Positions 25,795-35,771 are shown, counted from the stretch's first letter. The stretch is 53,187 nt of DNA from Legionella erythra (GCF_001467615.1 NZ_LNYA01000002.1:1-53187), one strand, 5' to 3'. Translations and numbers: made by a program. Notes: generated by a model not told the origin, from the sequence alone.

Positions 25795-27425
25795 AACGAT
25801 GTTTGATTCTTATCGGTTTAACCTTATGGCTGGGGCTTGCACAGGCTGCAGTAACCCTGCAGGTGGACTCTCAAAAAGTGCAGATGGGGCAGCCCTTTCG
25901 GTTAACCTTAACCCTGGATGATGAAGCCGGGTTGCCTGATCTGACGCCCTTACGGAAGGATTTTACGGTGGTCGGTACCGAGCGCAGCATTAACTACACT
26001 GTGATCAATGGTCAGGCGCGCTCAGTGAACCAATGGATAATTATGCTGATGCCGAAGCGCACGGGCATGCTGACTATCCCTGCAATCCGCATTGGGCAAG
26101 AGCAGACAGCAGCAACAACCGTGGAGGTGATGGAGGACCAACCCGACGAGACGCAATCCATGGATGAGCCTAAGGACATCATGTTGCTGACGGAAGTAAG
26201 CGATGAACACCCTTACGTTAATCAGCAGGTGATTTATACTGTCAAATTGTATTATAACCGCCGGTTACTGGATGCGGATTACCAAACCCCGGAAATCAAT
26301 GACGGGTTATTGGTCCCATTAGGTGAGGGCAGACGCTATCAAAAGTCCATTAATGGCATCGCCTATGCTGTGGAAGAGCAGCAGTATGCACTCTTCCCGC
26401 AAAAAAGTGGCCCCTTGAAAATCAAGTCGCCGGTCTATAATGCCCTGGTGGCTGATGTCATACCGAGACGTGCCAGCGTTAAAGCGAAAACAACGACGTT
26501 AATGGTAAAACCGGCTCCGGCCAACGCCGGAACCAACTGGTTTCCGGCCAAGCAGGTTCAATTGACGGAATCCTATGATGAACCCTCCCTTCGTTTAAAG
26601 CAGGGCGATACGTTGACCCGCACCATCACGGTGCAGGCTACAGGTGCCGCTGCGCAACTGATGCCACGTCTTAACCTGCAAAAGAGTGATGAATACAGTA
26701 TTTATCCTGAAAAACCGGTTGAAAAAACCACATTGCAAGCCGACAATCTGGTCGGAACGACCACGCTTAAGGTGACTTACCTGCTCAATAAATCAGGAAA
26801 AATCGTTATCCCCGAATTAAAGCTTCCCTGGTTTAACACCGTGACACACCGTGCCGTTGTCGCCACGTTGCCGGCACGTACCCTCAACGTTGCATCCTTG
26901 GGTGACAGTACCCAGTCTGCACCGACGGCATCAGGTCCGTTGCTAAAATCATCGCAGTCCCCGGCTACTGGTCAGTCGGCTCAGGTTGCAAGCTCAGCTG
27001 AGCCCGAAAAAAATAACCTGCTGGCCTGGATCCTTGCCGCCCTGTTTGCGTTAGCCTGGATGATCACGCTGCTCCTTTGGTGGTTAAAGCAAAAACGGCC
27101 TTCCCCACATCGTCACTTTGCGGCCAGTCGAAAAAAGCTACGGGAGGCATGCCTCGCTAATGATCCTTCAGCGGCGAAAGATGCCTTGCTTGCATGGGCG
27201 AATTTACAATGGCCTGAGGCTGGCATCCTCCAGATCAACGACATAACACGTGTGGTACGTGATGCCGGGCTTAAAAGGCAATTGGCGCTGTTATCGGAGG
27301 CGGTGTATCAATCCGGCCAGCACACCTGGTCAGGAGAGCCCCTCTGGCGGTGTGTTGTTACGTTGAAAAACAGTCAAGGCACACCAATGAAGGCTGACCC
27401 CTTACCGCCTATTAACCCATTGTGA
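25791..27425 (+). CDS. batD: BatD-type membrane protein
   Basis: The 544-residue protein has a signal peptide (MKRCLILIGLTLWLGLAQA). A long periplasmic region of Ig-like beta-sandwich domains follows (VDSQKVQMGQPFRLTLTL, VNQQVIYTVKLYYNRRLLD, GDTLTRTITVQATGAAA), then one transmembrane helix near residues 410-430 (LLAWILAALFALAWMITLLLWW) and a cytoplasmic tail. This domain order is that of BatD. The ATG overlaps the batC stop codon as ATGA. It closes the operon. Confidence 0.88.
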   Translation: MKRCLILIGLTLWLGLAQAAVTLQVDSQKVQMGQPFRLTLTLDDEAGLPDLTPLRKDFTVVGTERSINYTVINGQARSVNQWIIMLMPKRTGMLTIPAIRIGQEQTAATTVEVMEDQPDETQSMDEPKDIMLLTEVSDEHPYVNQQVIYTVKLYYNRRLLDADYQTPEINDGLLVPLGEGRRYQKSINGIAYAVEEQQYALFPQKSGPLKIKSPVYNALVADVIPRRASVKAKTTTLMVKPAPANAGTNWFPAKQVQLTESYDEPSLRLKQGDTLTRTITVQATGAAAQLMPRLNLQKSDEYSIYPEKPVEKTTLQADNLVGTTTLKVTYLLNKSGKIVIPELKLPWFNTVTHRAVVATLPARTLNVASLGDSTQSAPTASGPLLKSSQSPATGQSAQVASSAEPEKNNLLAWILAALFALAWMITLLLWWLKQKRPSPHRHFAASRKKLREACLANDPSAAKDALLAWANLQWPEAGILQINDITRVVRDAGLKRQLALLSEAVYQSGQHTWSGEPLWRCVVTLKNSQGTPMKADPLPPINPL

Positions 27426-27432
27426 CCCAATC

Positions 27433-28809
27433 ATGGACGTGAAGGACTACTGCCGGCTGGATGCTCACGGCCTGGCCGCAAAAATAAAGGCAAGTGAAAC
27501 CACGCCCAATGAAGCAATGGATTGTGCGCTGACCCGCCTTAAGCAAGTCAATCCGTTCCTGAACGCCATTGTGCACGATTGCAGCGGCTGGGCCTTTGAC
27601 CGGCTAAAAGCCATGAGTGGCAACGAGCCATTTTATGGTGTGCCCGTGGTGGTGAAAGATTTGGGTTTTACTCTGGACGGGGTGCCTTTTACGGCAGGTT
27701 CGCGCTTTTTTGCAGGGACTGTGGCCAATGCCAATAGTGATTACATTAATAATTTACTGTCACTTGGCATGCTGCCATTTGCAACCACCAATACCCCGGA
27801 GCTGGGCTTGTCTTTTGTGACTGAGGCCGCTTTACATGGCCCGGCGAAAAATCCCTATGATCTATCCTTAACGCCCGGCGGCTCTTCAGGCGGTTCCGCG
27901 GCTGCTGTGGCGGCGGGTATTGCCCCGGTCGCCACCGCCAGTGATGGCGGGGGATCCATCCGCATTCCGGCCGCTTGTTGCGGCTTGTTTGGGTTTAAGC
28001 CTACGCAAGGGTTAATTTCTCTGGGGCCATGGGTGGATGAGTCCTGGTCGGGTTTAAGCGGGCAGCATGTGATTACCCGCACAGTACGCGATTCGGCCAG
28101 TGTGTTTGCCCATCAGATACAGCATCAACGCCCCCTAACGCCTGTAACACCTTCAAGGTCTAAAACGGTGGCTTTAGTGCCCAAGGCGTTTACGCCGGTT
28201 GCGGTCGATAAACCCTGTCTTTTGGCGGTAGACATCATGCGTCAGCATCTGGAAGCGCTGGGTTATCATGTCATTGAACAGGATTTGTCGCTCGATCTGG
28301 AGTTGATTAATCATTGCGCTCGGATGTTAATTACAGCCAATACAGCGGCCGTTATTGAGAGCCAGCAGCAGGTGCTGGGAAGAAAAGCGAGAAAGCACGA
28401 ACTGGAGCCGGCAACCTGGGAATTTTATCGTGAAGGGAAGGCAATGACCGCGAGTCAGCTTATCCGGGCACGCACACAGCTTTACCGTTGCCTTCGCCCT
28501 CTGCACGCGTTGCTGAATGACACGGCGTTTCTGTTGACCCCGGCATTAGCGCAATTGCCGCTTAAAATCGGCAGCCTCGTCTTTAATCACGATCTTGAAG
28601 CCTACCTTGAGGAAGGCCGCGCATTCTCACCCTTCACCCCCTTATTTAATCAGGCGAACTTACCTGCAATGACCATGCCTGTTATGCAGCATGGAGGTTT
28701 GCCTGTCTCGGTCCAGATTGCTTCGGGAAGATGGCGTGATTGGTCATTACTCGCTTTGGCTGAACAATTGGAGCCAACCTTGCCAACATTCTGGCCGCCG
28801 TTGCCCTGA
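27433..28809 (+). CDS. Amidase-signature family hydrolase
   Basis: The 458-residue enzyme hydrolyses C-N amide bonds with a Ser-cis-Ser-Lys triad. The Lys lies in VPVVVKDLG (about 76), the cis-Ser in TPGGSSGGSAAAVAAG, and the nucleophile in SDGGGSIRIPAACCGLFGFKPT. All triad residues are present. General arrangement is like 6-aminohexanoate-cyclic-dimer hydrolases and fatty-acid amide hydrolases; substrate cannot be read from sequence. It begins seven bases after batD and may be cotranscribed, though it is not a standard Bat component. Confidence 0.88.
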   Translation: MDVKDYCRLDAHGLAAKIKASETTPNEAMDCALTRLKQVNPFLNAIVHDCSGWAFDRLKAMSGNEPFYGVPVVVKDLGFTLDGVPFTAGSRFFAGTVANANSDYINNLLSLGMLPFATTNTPELGLSFVTEAALHGPAKNPYDLSLTPGGSSGGSAAAVAAGIAPVATASDGGGSIRIPAACCGLFGFKPTQGLISLGPWVDESWSGLSGQHVITRTVRDSASVFAHQIQHQRPLTPVTPSRSKTVALVPKAFTPVAVDKPCLLAVDIMRQHLEALGYHVIEQDLSLDLELINHCARMLITANTAAVIESQQQVLGRKARKHELEPATWEFYREGKAMTASQLIRARTQLYRCLRPLHALLNDTAFLLTPALAQLPLKIGSLVFNHDLEAYLEEGRAFSPFTPLFNQANLPAMTMPVMQHGGLPVSVQIASGRWRDWSLLALAEQLEPTLPTFWPPLP

Positions 28810-29073
28810 TGGCTGGGTTATCAGGAAAGCTAATTCAGCAATGCGCCTATTAACTGGCAGCATTGAAGAAATATTTTCTAGGCGGCTCGCTATTTATTTC
28901 CTGCTGGAGTATAATAACAAGACTTGGTTGTTTTCTATATCTCAGCGGAAAATGTTACTCTCGTGAAAATCCCTCTTTGAATATCAAGTGACGAATTATC
29001 GCGTAAAGTCCCATTCTGATGGCTCTGATTAGATAACTCCAAGTGTGTGTTTAATTTTATTTGGAAAATATAA

Positions 29074-29295
29074 ATGTCCGCTATAGTAGAAACTGGCCAC
29101 GTCAAGTGGTTTAATGATGATAAAGGTTATGGCTTCATTAGCCGCGATAATGGTCAAGACGATGTTTTCGTCCACTTCCGCTCCATCAAAAGCGAAAGTT
29201 CCGGGCGCAGAACATTAGTTGAAGGTCAACGTGTACAGTTCACCGTCAGTAAAGGCCCTAAAGGATTGCAAGCAGAAGAAGTATCTGCCATCTAA
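29074..29295 (+). CDS. Cold-shock domain protein (CspA family)
   Basis: The 73-residue protein is a single OB-fold cold-shock domain that binds single-stranded RNA and DNA. The two RNA-binding motifs are present: KGYGFI (RNP1) and VFVHF (RNP2), with the trailing [10 protein letters not shown]. Basic and aromatic surface residues are typical. A ribosome site GGA precedes the ATG. The 264-base spacer after the amidase gene (28810-29073) holds no other gene I can support and is long enough for a csp leader of the kind known in E. coli. Confidence 0.92.
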   Translation: MSAIVETGHVKWFNDDKGYGFISRDNGQDDVFVHFRSIKSESSGRRTLVEGQRVQFTVSKGPKGLQAEEVSAI

Positions 29296-29317
29296 TCCTG
29301 TTGTTTCTACCCATTTT

Positions 29318-29355
29318 TTCTCTTTACCAGCAGCATCGCTGCTGGTAAAAGAGAA
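29318..29355. terminator. Long hairpin after the cold-shock gene
   Basis: ACCAGCAGC and GCTGCTGGT form a 9-bp GC-rich stem with a three-base loop (ATC). The arms extend with TTCTCTTT and AAAAGAGAA, one base bulged. It ends nine bases before the next start codon. Lacking a T-run on the plus strand, it may pause or terminate only partly, or act as a translation-controlling leader. Confidence 0.45.
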
Positions 29356-29363
29356 TAGTCGCT

Positions 29364-30545
29364 ATGAAAAATCCAGATGTTATAATCATTGGCGCTGGCG
29401 CTGCCGGTTTGATGTGTGCTATCGAAGCGGGTTTTCGTGGCCGTCAGGTATTGGTTATTGACCACGCTAACAAAGCGGGCAAAAAGATACTGATGTCCGG
29501 GGGTGGGCGTTGTAATTTTACCAATTATCACATCGAAGCTCATCATTATCGCTCTGCCAATCCTCATTTTTGTAAATCCGCATTAAAACGCTACACAGCG
29601 TATGATTTTATTGATCTGGTCAGAAAATTCCGTATTCCTTTTCATGAAAAATCGCACGGACAGCTGTTTTGTGACAATAAATCATCCGATATTGTCAACA
29701 TGCTGCTTGCCTGTTGCGAAGATGCTGGCGTAACTATCGCATTAAATACCTCGATTCAAGCGGTTAAGCGTGAGGAAACCGGTTATCTTTTGCATTTGGC
29801 TTGTGGCACACGCCTTAAAAGTAAATCATTGGTTATAGCAACCGGCGGCTTATCCATCCCAACCATGGGGGCATCGCCTTTCGGTTATCAATTGGCAACG
29901 CAATTCGGCTTGCATGTGCTCCCTACGCGGGCAGGATTGGTTCCTTTTACCCTGCAGCCGCATGATAAGGAACGGTATGGCGCTTTATCCGGTATTTCCG
30001 TCCCTTGCCGTGTGGTCTGCAATAACCAGGACTTCACTCTGGACATGTTGTTTACCCATCGGGGATTAAGCGGCCCGGCCATGTTGCAGATTTCTTCCTT
30101 CTGGCAACCGGGCGATGAGTTAGTCATCGATCTGGCGCCAGGTGAAGATCTGGTTGCTGAAATCCTGGCTGCGAAACGCAACAACCCAAAAATGCGGCTG
30201 AAAACCTGGCTTGAACAGAAATGGCCAAAACGGGTTGTGGCGACCTGGCAGGAGGATGCTGTGCTTGAGAAAGAGCTGACCACCTTTTCCGATCAACGCT
30301 TGCAGGACGTGGCCTTCAGTTTTAGTCAATGGCACATCAAACCCAATGGCACAGAGGGCTATCGCACAGCTGAAGTCACTCTGGGCGGTGTGGATACCGA
30401 GGCTATTTCTTCGCAAACGATGGAAGTTAAGGCAATTCCTGGTCTGTATTTTATCGGCGAGGTCCTGGATGTGACCGGCTGGCTGGGCGGGTATAATTTT
30501 CAATGGGCCTGGTCTTCTGGTTGGGCGGCAGGACAAGTGGTTTAA
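29364..30545 (+). CDS. HI0933/YhiN-family flavoprotein
   Basis: The 393-residue protein has the N-terminal FAD-binding Rossmann motif VIIIGAGAAGLMCAIEAGFRG and the second FAD block LMSGGGRCNFTN, a hallmark of the HI0933 family. The C-terminal signature reads TLGGVDTEAISSQTMEV and GLYFIGEVLDVTGWLGGYNFQWAWSSG. The family is widespread; its reaction is not settled. The start has only a weak AGAG ribosome site and lies just after the hairpin. Confidence 0.9.
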   Translation: MKNPDVIIIGAGAAGLMCAIEAGFRGRQVLVIDHANKAGKKILMSGGGRCNFTNYHIEAHHYRSANPHFCKSALKRYTAYDFIDLVRKFRIPFHEKSHGQLFCDNKSSDIVNMLLACCEDAGVTIALNTSIQAVKREETGYLLHLACGTRLKSKSLVIATGGLSIPTMGASPFGYQLATQFGLHVLPTRAGLVPFTLQPHDKERYGALSGISVPCRVVCNNQDFTLDMLFTHRGLSGPAMLQISSFWQPGDELVIDLAPGEDLVAEILAAKRNNPKMRLKTWLEQKWPKRVVATWQEDAVLEKELTTFSDQRLQDVAFSFSQWHIKPNGTEGYRTAEVTLGGVDTEAISSQTMEVKAIPGLYFIGEVLDVTGWLGGYNFQWAWSSGWAAGQVV

Positions 30546-30617
30546 CTCGGCAAAATCCCTCGTAAGTTAACGAAAGTTCTGTATAATCAGTGTGCCTTGG
30601 ATTGACAGGATGCTCAC

Positions 30618-31586
30618 GTGATCAGAATAATTGTATCGTTATTGTCCATATATGCGGTATTAGCCCAGGCTTCGGTGCCAGTGGAAGGTACGTTTATTGC
30701 CGGTAAATCGTGTCCAGCCTATCTTTCCAAAAATAAAAAGACGAATCCCGCCAATGTTTCTGTTGAGGCGGGACGGCGTTATCCTTTAATCGAGATCAAC
30801 AAACCTTACAAACCGGTTTGGCTGCGCATTGCCATAGCCGATGGACGCTGGGTGGCCAGCGAATGCGGCGAAGCCGATTACCAGGCCAAACCAGCTCAGT
30901 GCGATCAAAGTCCCGGTATGGCTGATTCATACGTGCTGGCGCTAAGCTGGCAGCCGGCTTTTTGCCAGACTTATGGTTATGAAGCAGGTAAACCCGAGTG
31001 CATGAAATTGAAACCGGCCTCTTATGCAGCCTCTCATTTGGCCTTGCACGGCATGTGGCCAAACCAGAATCAATGCGGGCAGAATTACGGTTTTTGCGGC
31101 GTCGAACCGCAAGCCAATCATTGCGATTACCCGATCGTGAATTTAAGTGATGACGTAGCAGATTCGTTACGCGTATTAATGCCCAGTTATGCCTTTGGCA
31201 GTTGCCTTGAGCGGCATGAGTGGTACAAGCATGGCAGTTGCCAGATTTTAAGTGCGGATGCCTATTTTTCGTTGGCCATGCGCTTGACCAGGGAAGCGGA
31301 TCGCTCGCCATTAGGGAATTATTTGCATGAGCATCTCGGTAAAACAGTGACCCGGAATGAATTGGAAGATCAGGTACGTCTTGCTTTTGGCAGCGAGGCC
31401 GCGAAAAAGGTCTATCTGGGTTGCAAAAACGGTTTATTAGTCGATATCTATATTCAGTTGCCGGCCTTGATACCCTATTCGGAATCCCTTAAATCCTTAG
31501 TCCAGCAAGCGCCGGAATTAAAACGCCACTCGGGTTGCCCGGCCTCGGTAGGCATTTCTGATTTCACCAAAGACGCCTGGTTTTAG
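30618..31586 (+). CDS. srnA: Secreted RNase T2 (SrnA-type)
   Basis: The 322-residue exported enzyme cleaves single-stranded RNA through 2',3'-cyclic phosphates. A signal peptide (MIRIIVSLLSIYAVLAQA) precedes an N-terminal extension of about 80 residues. The two catalytic segments are present: LHGMWPN (CAS-1 His) and EWYKHGSC (CAS-2 Glu, Lys and His). Many Cys residues fit disulfides. In L. pneumophila the SrnA RNase is a type II secretion substrate that supports growth in amoebae. The start is GTG with AGGA eight bases upstream; an ATG nearby is out of frame. Confidence 0.92.
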   Translation: MIRIIVSLLSIYAVLAQASVPVEGTFIAGKSCPAYLSKNKKTNPANVSVEAGRRYPLIEINKPYKPVWLRIAIADGRWVASECGEADYQAKPAQCDQSPGMADSYVLALSWQPAFCQTYGYEAGKPECMKLKPASYAASHLALHGMWPNQNQCGQNYGFCGVEPQANHCDYPIVNLSDDVADSLRVLMPSYAFGSCLERHEWYKHGSCQILSADAYFSLAMRLTREADRSPLGNYLHEHLGKTVTRNELEDQVRLAFGSEAAKKVYLGCKNGLLVDIYIQLPALIPYSESLKSLVQQAPELKRHSGCPASVGISDFTKDAWF

Positions 31587-31697
31587 GCAGTTAAAGGCCA
31601 TAAGTCAAGCCTGGACTAGTCTTCAACAGGATGAGCTTGCGCATTGCTTTAACTTCCTCTAATGTAGGGAGTAAACGTTTATTTGGAAACGAAGCTT

Positions 31698-32660
31698 ATG
31701 TTGACCCGCTTTTTGGCATTGATTTTTATAGCGTTTCTGCTTGCTGGTTGCCACCGTCAGGCGATAGCAACCAGAGAGCAGCCCGTGGCGGTGGCCAAAG
31801 TTCGGACCACACAGGTACGTACGGTGCCCCGTTTCAATCAGGTCATTGCCAGAGGGCGTCTCAATGTCGATTTGCACACGGGTTACTCCAAACCACAGGT
31901 CATTCTGCGTGGCGCAGCCAGCGATCTGCAGCAAGTGGTAACCAAAGTCCAGAATGGTCAGTTACTTATTCAGATTGGTGAAGGTTATCCTCGCTGTGGG
32001 TCGGTTTCAGTGGAGGTGCGCGGGCATTATTTAAATTCATTCACCTATCAGGGAGGCGGCGTCATTACCGGGTCGCGTCTTCATTCCGGGTTACTGGATT
32101 TAAGTATTGATAATCCAGGTAATACAACCTTGGGCGGTGATATTTTTCTGCGTAAGCTAGACGTTCGGGGCAGCGGTAATGTTCAGATTAACGGCGTTCA
32201 CGCGCATTATTTACAATTGTCCATGCACGGCAAACCGCATGTGCAATTGACGGGCATGGCCAATTTGTCGATGGTCGAACTGGCGGGTGAAGGCTGGTTC
32301 AGTATGTATTGGATAAAGAGTGATAAATTAAAAATTCGTGCTAAAAACAAAGCCTTTATGCAGTTAGCTGGTATTGCCAATGTCATTGATGTGGAATTAT
32401 GGGGAAATGCCCAATTTAAAGGACGTTACTTACGGGCCAACCGCGCTTTTGTTAAGACCCATGATCACGCCGTGGCTGAGCTATCAGCGGTAAAGCGGCA
32501 GCATACGCTGGCGACGGATGCCAGTGACATCTATTTTTACAACATCCCGGAGATGCGAACCGACTTCATGGCCTATAATGGCGCGGTGCTTGACATGCGT
32601 GACTGGGGTTTTTATTCCCTGCAGGAATACACCCGGTATAATAAGAGTTTAAATAATTAA
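31698..32660 (+). CDS. GIN-domain (DUF2807) lipoprotein
   Basis: The 320-residue protein has a lipobox signal (FIAFLLAGCHRQ, Cys about 18). The rest reads as a right-handed beta-helix of the DUF2807 head/GIN/tail family: RGRLNVDLHTGYSKPQVILRG, TLGGDIFLRKLDVRGSGNVQING, LQLSMHGKPHVQLTG and repeated asparagine turns. The role is unknown; homologues are outer-surface or periplasmic. The ATG at 31698 gives the best lipoprotein signal. Confidence 0.8.
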   Translation: MLTRFLALIFIAFLLAGCHRQAIATREQPVAVAKVRTTQVRTVPRFNQVIARGRLNVDLHTGYSKPQVILRGAASDLQQVVTKVQNGQLLIQIGEGYPRCGSVSVEVRGHYLNSFTYQGGGVITGSRLHSGLLDLSIDNPGNTTLGGDIFLRKLDVRGSGNVQINGVHAHYLQLSMHGKPHVQLTGMANLSMVELAGEGWFSMYWIKSDKLKIRAKNKAFMQLAGIANVIDVELWGNAQFKGRYLRANRAFVKTHDHAVAELSAVKRQHTLATDASDIYFYNIPEMRTDFMAYNGAVLDMRDWGFYSLQEYTRYNKSLNN

Positions 32661-32686
32661 CAGCCCCTACGGGCTGTTGTTATTTT
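32659..32686. terminator. Bidirectional terminator
   Basis: AACAGCCC at 32659-32666 and GGGCTGTT at 32671-32678 form an 8-bp stem with a four-base loop, then GTTATTTT on the plus strand. On the minus strand the stem is followed by AATTATTT. It lies between two convergent genes. Confidence 0.75.
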
Positions 32687-32910
32687 CCAAAGCTGAAGGA
32701 TGTCGCTGAAAAGTCCAGGTCATCATCAAAGAAATCGAAATCAAGCCCATGGATCATCAGGGCTGGATCGATCTCGGCTGTATTTGGCTCATCCCCCATG
32801 TCCTGCTGCAATCCCTCGTTCACAAGATAAGCCACGGAAAAAACAGCGGCCATCCAGGCACCTACATTGCCCAGCGTTTTAATCACTTCTTTTTCTCTTT
32901 TAGAAAACAT
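32680..32910 (-). CDS. Small membrane protein with acidic-aromatic tail
   Basis: The 76-residue protein has a basic start, one hydrophobic helix (LGNVGAWMAAVFSVAYLVN) and an acidic, Phe-rich tail (GLDFDFFDDDLDFSATSFSFG). AGGGAG lies five bases before the ATG. A hairpin at 32918-32942 just upstream (TCCCTTTATT and AATAAAGGGA) sits in the leader and would mask the ribosome site. No family recognised. Confidence 0.6.
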   Translation of the reverse strand: MFSKREKEVIKTLGNVGAWMAAVFSVAYLVNEGLQQDMGDEPNTAEIDPALMIHGLDFDFFDDDLDFSATSFSFGK

Positions 32911-32966
32911 GACGACTCCCTTTATTTGCTGAATAAAGGGATTGAGTGTACATGATTAAATCAGAC

Positions 32967-33761
32967 TTAACCAGTCGTCAGATTCTGATTAATGCACTGA
33001 ATGATTTCGTCAATATCACCATCCAGCGGCAATACATGGGCGGATTTGGCAAGCCAGTGAATGGTGGTATGGTCGCAGTTGGCAAAGCGGGCGGCAACCT
33101 GGCGCGAAGCCACCACTTCATCATAACAGCCAAGAAACACATCAGTCGGGCAGGTGGGCGGGGTAAATTCAAACTGCTTGACCAGAGTCAGAATTTCAAT
33201 AATAGTCGTCAGGGGAAGTTGGCGGTATGCAATTTCACAATGATTCGCGGTGAATAGATTACCGGCTGCACTCCGCAGTTGACGAAATCCCAGTTGGTAG
33301 AGGATTCTCGCGAGTTTAAGGGAACCCGGTAAAGCCAATTGCAAATCAAGAGCCGGTGCCAGTAAATACAGGTGGTGCAGAGGAAAGCGGCTGCTTAAGT
33401 GACAAGCTAAAAGCCCGCCCAATGACAAACCCATGACATCAACGTATTGAAATTCCGCCACCAGCGCTGCACAAACATCTTCGACATAGGCAAGCCAATC
33501 CGAAGCTTTAACTTCGGCAAAGGCATTCAGATTTTCACTATGGCCAGGCAGCACCGGGGCAACCACGGCATCGTAACCTGTCAAGGCGCCTAGCAGGTTG
33601 CGAAAAACGGCGGGTGAAGAAGAAAAGCCATGCAATAACAGTAAAACACGGTTTTTTTCCTGACCTTCACGCTTAAAAGGCCGTAGCAAATCAGCATCTT
33701 TTCTTCGCAACGTGGAAACTTGTACCCCCCGTCTCATACAGCGAAAATCATTTAAATTCAT
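32967..33761 (-). CDS. Alpha/beta hydrolase, carboxylesterase type
   Basis: The 264-residue enzyme has the oxyanion loop LLLHGFSSSP, the nucleophile elbow GLSLGG (Ser about 120), a catalytic Asp near DVFLGCYDEVV and the final His in SAHVLPLDGD, so the triad is complete. The pattern matches est30/YvaK-type monoacylglycerol lipase-like carboxylesterases. AAGGGA precedes the ATG. No signal peptide, so it acts in the cytoplasm. Substrate is likely a small ester. Confidence 0.87.
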   Translation of the reverse strand: MNLNDFRCMRRGVQVSTLRRKDADLLRPFKREGQEKNRVLLLLHGFSSSPAVFRNLLGALTGYDAVVAPVLPGHSENLNAFAEVKASDWLAYVEDVCAALVAEFQYVDVMGLSLGGLLACHLSSRFPLHHLYLLAPALDLQLALPGSLKLARILYQLGFRQLRSAAGNLFTANHCEIAYRQLPLTTIIEILTLVKQFEFTPPTCPTDVFLGCYDEVVASRQVAARFANCDHTTIHWLAKSAHVLPLDGDIDEIIQCINQNLTTG

Positions 33762-34002
33762 TCAATTCCCTTCTGGATAAGCATGTCGTTGGCCATAATA
33801 ACAAACCCACGCGCAGGTGAAAATGCCATTCATTATTGCCCCTTAGTGTGTCCAGGTGAAAAAAAACTGTAAATACAGGCTGTCTGTGGCGAAAATCAGC
33901 GGTATTCATCATATTATATGCTAAATACCCGTGAAGCCTATTGTCGTGTAATGGGTATGCTATTCTTTAAAGAGTAAATGAAATTTTTGACAGGTGATTT
34001 AT

Positions 34003-34557
34003 ATGTCTGGAACGGAATTATCAGGGTCCATACCTAACCCCACGTCGACAACGCCCACTCCTGGTGCTGGCAGTAGCAGTAAAGATGACAATGATTTACT
34101 CAATCAGAATCAGACCAGCAACAATGCCAATCAGGACAAGGATGAATTAGATTCCCGAATGAAGCAGCTTGAGGAATTAATGAAATTTGTCGATGAGATA
34201 AATGATCAACTCACAGGTGCGATTAATCAAGCCATATCGCCAATGATGGGGGCGGCCGGTAATGCCATTAGTCAAGGGTTTAATTCGGTCCAGGGGATGT
34301 TTTCCAGCGGCAGTAGCAACGGGAGTAGTAATGATGCCCCAGAGATGGATAACGATCAGGATGATTCCATGGGCATGGGAGCTGGCATGGAAATGTCCAT
34401 GATGAGTTCTGACACCATGACGAACCCCATGGATGAAATTGAGAACATGCCGGAGCTGGATCAGTTTCAAAGCATCGTCAGCGGTCCAAGTCAGGGTCAA
34501 AGTCAGGACATGGGTATAGAGGAAGAAGTGACTCAGGGCGTTTCAATGGTGATGTGA
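34003..34557 (+). CDS. Low-complexity Ser/Asn/Met-rich protein
   Basis: The 184-residue protein is rich in Ser, Asn, Asp and Gln at both ends, with a central predicted helix (ELDSRMKQLEELMKFVDEINDQLTGAINQAISPMM) and a Met-rich segment (GMGAGMEMSMMSSDTM). The C-terminus is acidic then neutral. There is no signal peptide. AGGTG lies seven bases before the ATG at 34003. Such compositions are frequent in type IV substrates and in secretion-related proteins but are not diagnostic. No family recognised. The spacer upstream (33762-34002) shows nothing I can name. Confidence 0.6.
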   Translation: MSGTELSGSIPNPTSTTPTPGAGSSSKDDNDLLNQNQTSNNANQDKDELDSRMKQLEELMKFVDEINDQLTGAINQAISPMMGAAGNAISQGFNSVQGMFSSGSSNGSSNDAPEMDNDQDDSMGMGAGMEMSMMSSDTMTNPMDEIENMPELDQFQSIVSGPSQGQSQDMGIEEEVTQGVSMVM

Positions 34558-34647
34558 TCGAATGCGTAAGCGGCAGACACGTCCTCAAAAGGTTTTTTAC
34601 CTCCGTGCTGTGCTGCATAGCACCCATTTAATCCTGACTTGCGAAGA

Positions 34648-34680
34648 AACCAGGTTCCGCGATAAGCACGGAACTTGGTT
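34648..34680. terminator. Bidirectional terminator between convergent genes
   Basis: AACCAGGTTCCG at 34648-34659 pairs with CGGAACTTGGTT at 34669-34680 (one G-U pair), with a nine-base loop, then ATTTAACT. It lies between the low-complexity gene and the convergent guaC. Confidence 0.65.
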
Positions 34681-34733
34681 ATTTAACTCAGTACAGGCTG
34701 TTTAGTCCCACATGAGCGGCATCTAAACGAGCG

Positions 34734-35747
34734 TTATGATTCCATTAATTTATGCGGCAAACTTTCAAGACGACCAGCTTGAGTAATCACCACATAATTT
34801 AATTTGCGTTGCAGTTCGGAAATAGTGTCTGAGCCTGCATAGGTTAGGCCCGAACGCAATCCACCAACGATGTCAGCAATAATGGCATCCTGATTGGTTT
34901 TGTAGGGAACCTCAGTCGCTACGCCCTCGGCTGTTTTCCATTCATGCATTTGCCCGAGAAAATCTTCCTGCGCTTCACGCGACGCCATGCCGCGGTAGCG
35001 TTTAACCAGGCGGCCATCGTCTTTTTTAATGGCCTCACCTGGTGTGGGCTCCGTGCCCGCTAACATGCCGCCGATCATGACGAAGTCAGCACCAAACGCC
35101 AGGGCTTTAACAATGTCACCGGAAGTACGGATGCCGCCGTCAGCTACGATGGACCGATCGGTGCGGGCGCAATCGTGAATGCAGGTGAGCATGGGAATGC
35201 CAAAACCGGTTTTGATGCGGGTACTGCAGACCGAACCGCCGCCGATACCGGCCTTGATAATGTCTGCGCCGCAGGAGGCTAAGTAATCAGCGCCGGCATA
35301 AGTCGCGACGTTACCGGCCATGATGCAGCGGCTGCCCAAAAGTTTACGCAGGCTTTTTAAGGTTTTGCCGACGTATTTGGCATGCGCATGGGCCACATCC
35401 ACGCAGAAAAAATCAGCACCGGCATCGCGCAGGGCTTCCGCACGCTGCAGTTCTGTTTCGGTGCAACCGACGGATACGAAGACTTGTCCCTGGCATTGCT
35501 TGAATTCACGAATATTGTCTTCGATGCTTAAAAAGCGGTGCATCACGCCGATGCCACCTTTGCTGTGCATGAAGTTAGCCATTTTACTTTCGGTAATGGT
35601 ATCCATGTTCGAGCTCATCACAGGCAATTTAAGGCTTAATTTGCCGAGCCGATCCGTCATGCCGAGATTCACAACCCGGCGAGACTCATGATGATTGTAG
35701 GCAGGAACCAACAATACATCATCGAAAGTAATGGCTTGCATACTCAT
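34734..35747 (-). CDS. guaC: GMP reductase
   Basis: The 337-residue enzyme converts GMP to IMP with NADPH, in purine salvage. The fold is that of IMP dehydrogenase without the CBS domains. Catalytic Cys lies in [39 protein letters not shown] forms the phosphate site, and [12 protein letters not shown] is the flap. The length and lack of CBS domains separate it from GuaB. AGGAG sits about eight bases before the ATG. It is 24 bases downstream of the PhoH-family gene on the same strand. Confidence 0.93.
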   Translation of the reverse strand: MSMQAITFDDVLLVPAYNHHESRRVVNLGMTDRLGKLSLKLPVMSSNMDTITESKMANFMHSKGGIGVMHRFLSIEDNIREFKQCQGQVFVSVGCTETELQRAEALRDAGADFFCVDVAHAHAKYVGKTLKSLRKLLGSRCIMAGNVATYAGADYLASCGADIIKAGIGGGSVCSTRIKTGFGIPMLTCIHDCARTDRSIVADGGIRTSGDIVKALAFGADFVMIGGMLAGTEPTPGEAIKKDDGRLVKRYRGMASREAQEDFLGQMHEWKTAEGVATEVPYKTNQDAIIADIVGGLRSGLTYAGSDTISELQRKLNYVVITQAGRLESLPHKLMES

Positions 35748-35771
35748 GCTTATTCTCTCCTAAAACGCGTA

